Positions 9,996-16,255 of a stretch of DNA of 39,024 bases are shown in pieces. How positions within the stretch are numbered: position 1 is the stretch's first letter; every line of letters begins with the position of its first letter. This DNA comes from Lacticaseibacillus camelliae DSM 22697 = JCM 13995. Lineage in GTDB: Bacteria; Bacillota; Bacilli; Lactobacillales; Lactobacillaceae. The notes under the pieces are model-generated. The model saw nothing but the letters and a program-made list of their open reading frames with translations. It did no database searches and was not told the origin of the DNA. The translations under genes were made by a program, and so were the position numbers. The stretch is taken from NCBI RefSeq assembly GCF_001311195.1, contig NZ_BBAJ01000019.1:1-39024 (forward strand), read 5' to 3'.

Positions 9996-10993
9996 ATGGG
10001 TATTTTTCATCAAAAATCAGCGTTCAAAGAGACCGCCAACTTTCCGGATTATTACTTTCTTGATCGCATCGCGCCGACTATTTCTGCCGACCGCGCGGCG
10101 CATCTGATGGCAGTGAAGGCAGTCCTTGGCGACAAACAGATTCCAGTCTTATCTGGCGGCTTAGATCCGCGGGCGGAGGATAATTTTGAGATTTATCGGG
10201 ATAAAGGTCACTTTTTTTGCGGACAGCGCAGTGCACGAGAATTTTTTTTGCGGAACTGCATGGACACGCTCGCACTAAAGGGCTTGAGATGACCGCCCTA
10301 CCGCTCAACGGTTACCTCGCGAGTTGGAGCCTTACGAGGATTATGGCGCGTAGTGCCACTGTGTATAATAATCGCCAAAATCAACCAGTTTATCGGGTTG
10401 ACCGAGACGAGGCTGGGACGGTGACCGCCATCAATTATTACGCCGATGGGAAACCTGTCCGCGTTGACACGTACGATCACCACCACTGCCTGCTGATGTC
10501 CGAACAGTTCGGGGCCGTTGCTAATGCCACGCAGAGCGATGTGGCGGTGGATGCCGCAAGTGTCCACAGTCTTATGAGTCGGACCCTGTATTCCGAGGAA
10601 GGACGGCCTGTATTTTCGCAGACGTATTCACCGGCGCAGCTGTGGTTACTTGACGAACACGCCGTTCCAATTCGCCTTTTTAATACTGAAGCCGCGATGA
10701 TGGCCTGGTGGCTCACCGACCATGTGGATAAGCACAATCGAATCTATCTGGCGGCGGATAACAGCATTTTTGATCAGCTTGCAGGGTATGACAAGCTCCG
10801 GGTGCACCTAGTCCCAATCGTTCAAGATCAAATCGAAATTTCCAAGTTGTCAGGAAGCCCATTTCCTGAAATCATCGTCAATGAGTTGTTAAAGCCCGAC
10901 AGCTATGCGCAGTTTGCCGATAAAGTCACTACCATGCCCAGTTGGCGGGCGTTTAAGAAAAATCGTGGCTGGTCCGTCTTTCGAAGGTATTGA
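9996..10993 (+). CDS. GtfB-like protein with degenerate beta-sheet region, frameshifted in this sequence
   Basis: The gene starts 10 bp after yfhO behind TAGGAGGGC. The N-terminus reads MGIFHQKSAFKETANFPDYYF, and HGHARTKGLE (about 90-100) parallels the start of GtfA-like proteins. VTAINYYADGKPVRVDTYDH and FSQTYSP are the weakened beta-sheet region. The end (FPEIIVNELLK, MPSWRAFKKNRG) parallels the last part of GtfB. The frame breaks in the eight-T run at 10242-10249; adding one T, or removing two, joins AREFF to AELHGHARTKG, giving about 332 residues. It is the third and most divergent of the three short GtfB-like proteins. Confidence 0.6.
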
Positions 10994-11015
10994 GATGTTT
11001 GGGTCATTTGGGGCG

Positions 11016-11053
11016 AACTCACACTGCGTATAGTCATCTGCGCAGTGTGAGTT
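11016..11053 (+). repeat. Perfect 13-bp inverted repeat between glycosylation genes
   Basis: AACTCACACTGCG and its exact complement flank a 12-nt loop in the 170-bp gap before gtrB. Only GTTTGG follows, so it is a poor intrinsic terminator; an attenuator, RNA-processing hairpin or operator are all possible. Confidence 0.75.
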
Positions 11054-11163
11054 TGGTATGTATATGAGCGGAATGGACGGGGCTCTGTAGTGCACATGAG
11101 CGCCCGCGTGGTTTTTGGCGCTGATGGTTTGCGATTAGCGATTCTGGAGAAGTAAGAGTAGGG

Positions 11164-12129
11164 GTGAGGAATATGGAGAGATTACTGCTTGCAGTGCCAT
11201 GCTACAACGAAGCAGATAACGTTGAGGAATTATATCAGCGAGTGGTGACTGATATCGATTTTGCCGGATTGGGGCTGGCACACGAGGTCTTGTTTATCAA
11301 TGATGGCAGCACGGATCAGACTGGTGAGATTATCAAAGCGTTGGCGCACAAACATGAGGACGTCTCGTATATATCGCTGTCCCGCAATTATGGGAAAGAG
11401 ACGGCGATGGTGGCGGCCTTTGATTATTTTCATCACGATGCCATGATCATGATGGATGCGGACCTGCAGCACCCGCCGGTATTAGTTAACGATATGATCA
11501 AGCTTTGGCGATTGGGCTACGAGGATGTGTACGCAAAGCGTAATAAGCGTGAAGGTGAAAGTTGGTTCAAAATCAAGACTTCGCAGTGGTTCTATCGCCT
11601 GTTGGGGGCAATCTCCCGGACCCCGGTAACACCGGATGCCGGTGATTTTCGCTTGCTGGATAAAAAGGTGGTGGTAGCACTGAGGGCGCTTCGTGAATCG
11701 CAGCGGTACACCAAAGGTCTGTACAACGTGGTGGGGTTTCGCAAAGTCGCAATCGACTTTGACGCGGCGCCTCGGTTGCACGGCAAGTCGAAGTGGAGCC
11801 TCTTTAACTTGATCAATTTAGCATCTGAGGGGGTCACTTCTTATACGACCGCGCCACTTCGGTTGTCCACCTTTCTGGGTTTTATCGTGTCGGGCTTTGC
11901 ATTTCTTTACATGATCTATTTATTTGTGAAGACCATTATTGTTGGCCCGACTCAGTCAGGGTTCCCTACCATCGTGATTTTGATTCTTTTCCTTGGTGGA
12001 TGTATCTTGATTTCTAATGGGATTCTTGGCGAGTACTTGGCGCGAGTGTTCATGGAGTCGAAGAATCGGCCACTGTATTTTGTTGAAGAAAAGAAGACCA
12101 ACGATGAGCAGCGGGACTCATCACGGTGA
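11164..12129 (+). CDS. gtrB: GtrB/CsbB-type polyprenyl-phosphate glycosyltransferase
   Basis: The enzyme moves a sugar from a nucleotide sugar to undecaprenyl phosphate at the inner face of the membrane. AVPCYNEADNVEELY, FINDGSTDQTGEII and MMDADLQHPP (about 95-104) are the classic motifs. QRYTKGLYNVVGFR and HGKSKWS follow, then two C-terminal hydrophobic helices (about 230-300). The length of 321 residues is normal and the frame is intact. The frame can start at GTG 11164, with GGAGAAG upstream, or at ATG 11173; the first has better spacing. With gtrA and yfhO it makes the known three-component system for glycosylation outside the cell. Confidence 0.92.
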   Translation: MRNMERLLLAVPCYNEADNVEELYQRVVTDIDFAGLGLAHEVLFINDGSTDQTGEIIKALAHKHEDVSYISLSRNYGKETAMVAAFDYFHHDAMIMMDADLQHPPVLVNDMIKLWRLGYEDVYAKRNKREGESWFKIKTSQWFYRLLGAISRTPVTPDAGDFRLLDKKVVVALRALRESQRYTKGLYNVVGFRKVAIDFDAAPRLHGKSKWSLFNLINLASEGVTSYTTAPLRLSTFLGFIVSGFAFLYMIYLFVKTIIVGPTQSGFPTIVILILFLGGCILISNGILGEYLARVFMESKNRPLYFVEEKKTNDEQRDSSR

Positions 12130-12204
12130 TACTGGGCTCGGCGGTTTGATTGATGAGGATAGAGTGCGAGCAGATTTCAGCTAGACTAGGCGAGGAGAAA
12201 TAAA

Positions 12205-12648
12205 GTGAAACACTTTGTATTACAAGGGCAAGCATGGCTCAAGAAGCGACGATTGTGGGACGTCGTGACCTATATTTTCTTTGGTGGGCTCACCACCGTA
12301 GTCAACATTGTGACGTTTGCTGTCGCGATTCATGCGGGTATGCATTGGTGGATCGCCAATTTTATTGCGTGGGTCTTATCAGTTGCTTTCGCGTTCGTGA
12401 CCAATAAGCTCGGGGTTTTCAATTCCCATACAGCAAGCGTGCGAGAGCTGATTTGGGAGGCGACTAAGTTTGTCTTTGCGCGCGTGGTCAGTCTGGGCAT
12501 CGATTACGGCTTTATGGCGCTGTTTATCACCTGGTTAAAACTTGGGGAAGGCCTTGCTAAAGTGCTGACGCAATTTGCAATTGTGGTCGCCAATTATGCG
12601 TTCAGTAAGTTCATTATTTTCAAAAATAAACCTGCGGCAAAGGCGTGA
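12205..12648 (+). CDS. GtrA/GtcA-family membrane protein (putative lipid-sugar flippase)
   Basis: This 147-residue protein has four hydrophobic helices and the family features YIFFGGLTTVVNIVTF near the start, FVTNKLGVF in the middle and ANYAFSKFIIFK at the end. GtrA-family proteins are thought to flip undecaprenyl-phosphate sugar made by GtrB. It follows gtrB by 75 bp with GAGGAGAAATAAAG before the ATG. It is the last recognisable gene of the glycosylation cluster; a short CCTGA/TCAGG hairpin at about 12714-12728 followed by CCCTTTTA may be its terminator. Confidence 0.9.
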   Translation: MKHFVLQGQAWLKKRRLWDVVTYIFFGGLTTVVNIVTFAVAIHAGMHWWIANFIAWVLSVAFAFVTNKLGVFNSHTASVRELIWEATKFVFARVVSLGIDYGFMALFITWLKLGEGLAKVLTQFAIVVANYAFSKFIIFKNKPAAKA

Positions 12649-12732
12649 ATTATCTCCAATCACGTGAGACTGAAAGTAAATTTTTGCTGAGAGCGTCCAA
12701 CGAGTTAGTAACCTGAAAGTATCAGGCCCTTT

Positions 12733-12761
12733 TAGAAATCACCCTCAAATTGGTGTACAAT
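12733..12761 (+). promoter_or_regulatory. Likely promoter of the 12841 gene
   Basis: A -10 hexamer TACAAT lies at 12756-12761 with a weak -35 TAGAAA 17 bp upstream. The start is about 80 bp ahead of the gene, and the -10 is embedded in a perfect palindrome. Confidence 0.55.
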
Positions 12762-12769
12762 GATTGTAC
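12755..12769. promoter_or_regulatory. 7-1-7 palindrome over the -10 box (Fur-family-like box)
   Basis: GTACAATGATTGTAC is a perfect inverted repeat with a single central base. The AATnATT core and 7-1-7 geometry resemble Fur/PerR/Zur boxes (10 of 14 defined positions agree with the PerR consensus). Its place over the -10 suggests repression. Confidence 0.5.
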
Positions 12770-12840
12770 TCACAACTGATTTACGGAGCTGAGTTGCTCC
12801 TAGGTTGCAGTTTCGAGAATCAACGAAAGAAGGCAATTCA

Positions 12841-13437
12841 ATGCCAGCATTAACTATTGCAGGACGCACCTATTCGCAGTTGCCAATTCCAGAAAATTAT
12901 CAGGTCGTGGAGGACCAGCTGGTGCCGCGTGATGGCGAAAGTGTCCACATGCGGCGTTACCAGCCGAAGGAGTTACCCCAAGAAGCGATTGGCCGCGAGC
13001 ACATCACCGTGGTGTATCGCGACGATGGGTTCCTTTATACGTACAATGCGCTGACCCAGCCGCTGACTGGGGCGCTTCCCTGCTTGGACGCAGCGTGGGA
13101 CCACGCGGAGAAAATCTGGCAGGATGTCAACCCGGACTACCGCCAGCAGCTGGAGCGCCTCCGCACGCTGGGAAATCAGACGCGAAGCTATACTAACGCT
13201 GCTGGTAAAAAGGTAACGATTCCGATTTTGTGGGCCAAGTACGCCAACAAAGTCGTTGAGGGCAGTTATGAATGGATCGGCCTTGGCCCGGGTAACACAG
13301 TAGTTGAGTTTGAGTGCCACAATCTGTGGGATTACGCCGCGGGCCGCGAGCAAACGGAAATGTGGTACTCTGACACTTGGATCCTTGCCCGGCGCGGCCT
13401 TGGTCCGCAGTTGCAGCCACCACTGGCGAAGGCCTAA
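12841..13437 (+). CDS. Hypothetical protein, 198 residues
   Basis: I do not recognise a family. The start at ATG 12841 follows GAAAGAAGG; an upstream TTG start at 12805 would be poorly supported. The protein appears soluble: no signal peptide or membrane helix. It is rich in Trp, Tyr and Pro (AWDHAEKIW, YEWIGLGPGNTVVEFE, NLWDYAAG), with a hydrophilic middle. It is a single-gene unit, with its own promoter and a strong terminator behind it. The Fur-type palindrome over the promoter hints at a metal or peroxide response, but nothing in the protein itself (no Cys cluster, no His-rich stretch) shows that. Confidence 0.8.
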   Translation: MPALTIAGRTYSQLPIPENYQVVEDQLVPRDGESVHMRRYQPKELPQEAIGREHITVVYRDDGFLYTYNALTQPLTGALPCLDAAWDHAEKIWQDVNPDYRQQLERLRTLGNQTRSYTNAAGKKVTIPILWAKYANKVVEGSYEWIGLGPGNTVVEFECHNLWDYAAGREQTEMWYSDTWILARRGLGPQLQPPLAKA

Positions 13438-13463
13438 GCACTTGTTATCATATTAGAATCAAC

Positions 13464-13507
13464 AAAAGACAGCTGTTTTCCTGATTGGGGAAACCAGCTG
13501 TCTTTTT
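13464..13507. terminator. Bidirectional terminator
   Basis: AAAAGACAGCTG pairs with CAGCTGTCTTTT, extended by TTTTCC/GGGAAA around a short loop, with A-rich and T-rich ends on the two sides. It serves the hypothetical gene (+) and the alcohol dehydrogenase (-), which converge here. Confidence 0.92.
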
Positions 13508-13522
13508 GTCTGACGCGTGCAA

Positions 13523-14562
13523 TCAGTCGGTAACGACCAGCGACTTAATGGCTTCGCGCTTGTCCATGGCCTGGTAGGCGGCCTCGATCTCATCTAACTT
13601 GAACGATTTAGTGAAGACTTTGCCGGGGTGAATTGTGCCATCGAGAACTGCCTTCAGTAGGAATTCCTTGTCGTAAGTGGTGACCGAAGCAATCCCGCCA
13701 GTCACGGTGATATTCCGTGAGAAGACGGGCTTTAGATCCATCGCGGAGTTGTGCGGAATGCCGACGCGGCCAACGCGTGCGCCTGGCCGGCCAACCTTGA
13801 GGGCTGTGTCAACCGCCTGTTCGGTGCCGACACACTCCAAAACAGCATCGGCACCGACGCCGTTCGTGAGCGCCATGACTTTGGCCACGCCGTCGTCGCC
13901 GCGCTCAGGCACGATATCGGTGGCACCGAATTCAACGGCAAGCTTTTGGCGATCCTCGTGACGGCTCATGGCGATGATCCGCTTGGCGCCACGCATTTGC
14001 GCGGCGATGACGCCGCACAAGCCGACGGCGCCATCACCCACGACCACAACGGTGTCACCAGTGCCCACGGTGGCCATGCGCGCGGCGTGATAGCCGGTCG
14101 CCATGACGTCAGCCAGGCTGAGCAGTGACTTCAGCATGTCTTCGCTGTAGTCGCTTGGCTGGCTGGAATTTTGACCAACGCCCACTCACCGTGTTGATAG
14201 CGCATGTACTCGGCCTGGGCGCCTTCGCTGAAGTTATCTCGATAGCTGAGGCAATTTGCGTCAAAGCCTGCGCGGCAGGCGGCACAGTGACCGCAGCCGT
14301 GAGTGAACGGCGCAATCACGAAATCGCCGGGCGTCACTGTGGTGATGGCGCTGCCGACTGCCTCGACCACGCCAATTGCTTCGTGGCCACCGTTTTGTGA
14401 GTGCTCTGGCACTTTATCGAGGCCGCGGTAGTCCCATAGATCAGAGCCGCAGACGCAAGTGCGGACAATGTGTAAGATCACGTCATCTGGTGCCTGAACT
14501 TCTGGTTTTGCCACGTCCTCAATGGCTACGTGACCGGGTTTGATAAAAATTGCATCTTTCAT
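13523..14562 (-). CDS. Zinc-dependent alcohol dehydrogenase (MDR family), frameshifted in this sequence
   Basis: This NAD(P)-dependent oxidoreductase oxidises alcohols or reduces aldehydes in the cytosol. CVCGSDLWDYRG holds the catalytic Cys, GGHEAIG the next zinc ligand, and CGHCAACRAGFDANC the four structural-zinc cysteines. VVVVGDGAVGLCGV is the Rossmann dinucleotide loop. The start is the ATG at 14562, with TGGAGGT 8 nt upstream. The frame breaks at about 14156-14160; one added base joins KIPAS to PSDYSEDM, giving 346 residues, the usual length. It is monocistronic and convergent with the hypothetical gene. The substrate cannot be named from sequence. Confidence 0.9.
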
Positions 14563-14690
14563 CAGCAAATACCTCCATCTTTTGGGTGTTCAAAGAGGCA
14601 ACACCACTTCACGCTTATTATGCGCGTTATTGTTGCAGACCGCTAAGTCAAAAATGCGCGCTGCGAGGTCATGATGCAGACTGTTATGAC

Positions 14691-14707
14691 ATGTTTTAGT
14701 AAAACAT
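14691..14707. promoter_or_regulatory. Perfect 17-bp palindrome upstream of the alcohol dehydrogenase
   Basis: ATGTTTTAGTAAAACAT is a perfect 8-1-8 inverted repeat, about 130 bp ahead of the dehydrogenase start on the minus strand. No T-run follows, so a protein-binding site is more likely than a terminator. Its regulator is unknown. Confidence 0.5.
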
Positions 14708-14790
14708 AGCGTGGCTTTTGCGCCCGTACGCCGTGAAAATGTCCGCTCCCAGCAGGTGACTATCAGTTGGATCAGTTGAGCACAAGCAAA

Positions 14791-14833
14791 CAGCGACTGC
14801 CAGGCACCAGTTGCTGATGCTTAGCAGTCGCTG
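14791..14833 (-). terminator. Terminator of the polyphosphate kinase gene
   Basis: CAGCGACTGC and GCAGTCGCTG form a perfect 10-bp stem, with an inner GCACCAG/CTGATGC arm having one mismatch. On the minus strand it is followed by TTTGCTTG. Its place just past the predicted stop at 14848 supports that stop as the true end of the gene. Confidence 0.6.
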
Positions 14834-14847
14834 CAACCGTCGTAGTG

Positions 14848-15761
14848 CTAGTTTTTTTGTTGTTGGCCGGGGCTTTTGGCCGGTCAGTTCTTCCAGCGCC
14901 GCGTGCAGGCCGGCTTTTTGCTCGGCCGTGACAGTCGGGTAGGCCAAAGGCAAGGTGGCCAGGCGCGCGAGAATCAGTTTAGACACGATTAGCCGCCCAA
15001 ACCACTTGTTGTCTGCGGGGATGATGTGCCAAGGGGCTTTTTTTGGTTGCCGTGCCGGCGATGGCTTCCTGATAGGCCTGCTGGTAGTCGTCCCAGTAGC
15101 GGCGTTCGCGAATGTCGGCTTCCGAGAACTTCCAGTTTTTGTCAGGCTGCTCGATCCGGTCGAGGAACCGCTTCTTCTGCTCGCCTTTGCTCATGTGCAG
15201 AAAGAACTTTTCAATCACGATGCCGTCGCGGCTGGCCATGCTTTCCATGTGGCGAATATCCTTGTAGCGCCGTTTCCAGAGTTTTGGGGTGACATCTGCG
15301 ACAGTGTCGATGTGGGGCAAGTGTTCGAGCAGCAGATTCTCGGGGTGCACCCGGTCGACGAGGACTTCTTCGTAATGCGACCGGTTGAAAATGGTGATGT
15401 TGCCAGCCTGGGGAAAGGCGACCCGCGTGCGCCACAGGTAGTCGTGCGCCAGTTCCTCAGGGGTAGGCTGCTTGAAAGACACAACGGTGGTGCCCTGCGG
15501 GTTCACGCCGGACATGACGTGGCGAATCATGCCATCCTTGCCCGCGGCATCCAGTCCCTGAAAAATCAGCAGCAGGCTGTATCGCTTTTGTGCGTAGAGT
15601 TTGCTTTGCGCTTGTGCGAGGTCGTCAACGTTTTGGGCGATTTCGGTCTGGATTTCAGCTTCACTGAGCCCCTGCTCAGTCTTCGGGATATCGGTGTCCC
15701 AGTCCTGAATCCTAAAGGGGCCAGTGCCATCGTACGTAAAATGCGTCAAATCAAGTTTCAT
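14848..15761 (-). CDS. ppk2: Polyphosphate kinase 2 family protein, frameshifted in this sequence
   Basis: PPK2 enzymes use polyphosphate to phosphorylate nucleotides, usually ADP or AMP. The Walker A site reads IFQGLDAAGKDGMI, the Walker B area NITIFNRSHYEEVLV, and the lid RERRYWDDYQQAY. An extra base in the seven-T run at 15038-15044 breaks the frame. Removing it restores APWHIIPADNKWFGRLIVSK, the conserved end of the family. A second extra base at 14869-14872 probably hides the stop at 14848-14850; with both repaired the protein is 303 residues, the normal size. Without the second repair the frame runs on to 14696 through a terminator-like hairpin. The start at 15761 has AGGAGG 5 nt upstream. 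Confidence 0.88.
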
Positions 15762-15800
15762 GTTTGCCTCCTGCATTACTTACCGTCAGTCATCTCCCTT

Positions 15801-15835
15801 ATTATAACTGGCCGGGTATGTTGCATGCCCGGCCG
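15801..15835 (-). promoter_or_regulatory. ppk2 promoter -10 with an adjacent inverted repeat
   Basis: On the minus strand a consensus TATAAT (15801-15806) lies about 40 bp before the ppk2 start. Directly upstream, where the spacer and -35 should be, GGCCGGGTATG and CATGCCCGGCC (15810-15834) form an 11-bp inverted repeat with a 3-nt loop. This could be an operator covering the -35 region, as no good -35 hexamer is seen. Confidence 0.5.
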
Positions 15836-16145
15836 GTCCTTGGCGAGGCGAAATTTTTGCCGTGCGGCTTGATCCGGGTTAAACTGCAACTGTCGCTTGG
15901 GAGCTGCCGCCTGAGCGGCTGATCGATTTTGTCATTTCTGTTCCACTCCTCTTCATATTTGAGCCGTCTCCGCTTGGGTCAGCGGAGGCGGCTTTTTAAA
16001 TGCCTGAGTTGTCTGTTTTACTAAAAAAAGCGCGGAATATAGGCAGTAAACAAGTGTTCAAGAACCCGCCACAAGTCGGTAAGACAAGGGAGATATGCCG
16101 TGATAACGGCACGTAAAAGATTTCTCATTAAACTAAATTCCCAAA
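15836..16145. other. Intergenic region between ppk2 and mglB
   Basis: No gene is supported in this stretch. It holds the terminator at 15963-15997 and a short perfect hairpin TGCCGT-GATA-ACGGCA at 16096-16111. The open frame on the minus strand at 16021-16203 has no ribosome binding site and an unlikely composition. Confidence 0.6.
15963..15997 (+). terminator. Intrinsic terminator with no clear upstream gene
   Basis: GCCGTCTCCGCT and AGCGGAGGCGGC form a 12-bp stem (one G-U) around TGGGTC, followed by five T. On the plus strand no gene lies just before it, so it may end a small RNA or leader transcript, or block readthrough into the mgl operon. Confidence 0.8.
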
Positions 16146-16181
16146 AATATTCTAGGTCCAGCCAATAATATTCTATGGTCC
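16146..16181 (+). promoter_or_regulatory. 21-bp-spaced direct repeat upstream of mglB (AraC-type site)
   Basis: AATATTCTA occurs at 16146-16154 and again at 16167-16175, exactly 21 bp apart; both are followed by GGTCC with a one-base offset. Two helical turns of spacing and direct orientation are the usual form of AraC/YesN activator sites. The second copy abuts the predicted -35 region. Confidence 0.6.
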
Positions 16182-16204
16182 CGCGGCCCTGGCCCCTGTA
16201 CACT
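16176..16204 (+). promoter_or_regulatory. Likely mgl promoter
   Basis: A -10 TACACT lies at 16199-16204, but 17 bp upstream the sequence is TGGTCC, a very poor -35. A weak -35 next to tandem repeats fits an activator-dependent promoter. Confidence 0.45.
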
Positions 16205-16212
16205 GAGAATCA

Positions 16213-16226
16213 AGAAAGCGCATACA
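16213..16226 (+). promoter_or_regulatory. Candidate cre (CcpA) site before mglB
   Basis: AGAAAGCGCATACA matches the consensus TGWAANCGNTNWCA at 12 of 14 positions. It sits just after the predicted transcription start, where CcpA would repress. Confidence 0.45.
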
Positions 16227-16255
16227 GGACGCGCTTAAAGGGAGGAAGTTACACC

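Noticed and set aside
14696-14847. C-terminal extension of PPK2 beyond 14848
   Set aside because: It passes through a hairpin with a terminator-like tail and a perfect palindrome, and its composition is unlike the family. One extra base at 14869-14872 explains the missing stop.
16021-16203. 60-codon minus-strand frame upstream of mglB
   Set aside because: It has no RBS, covers the predicted mgl control region and resembles no family I know.
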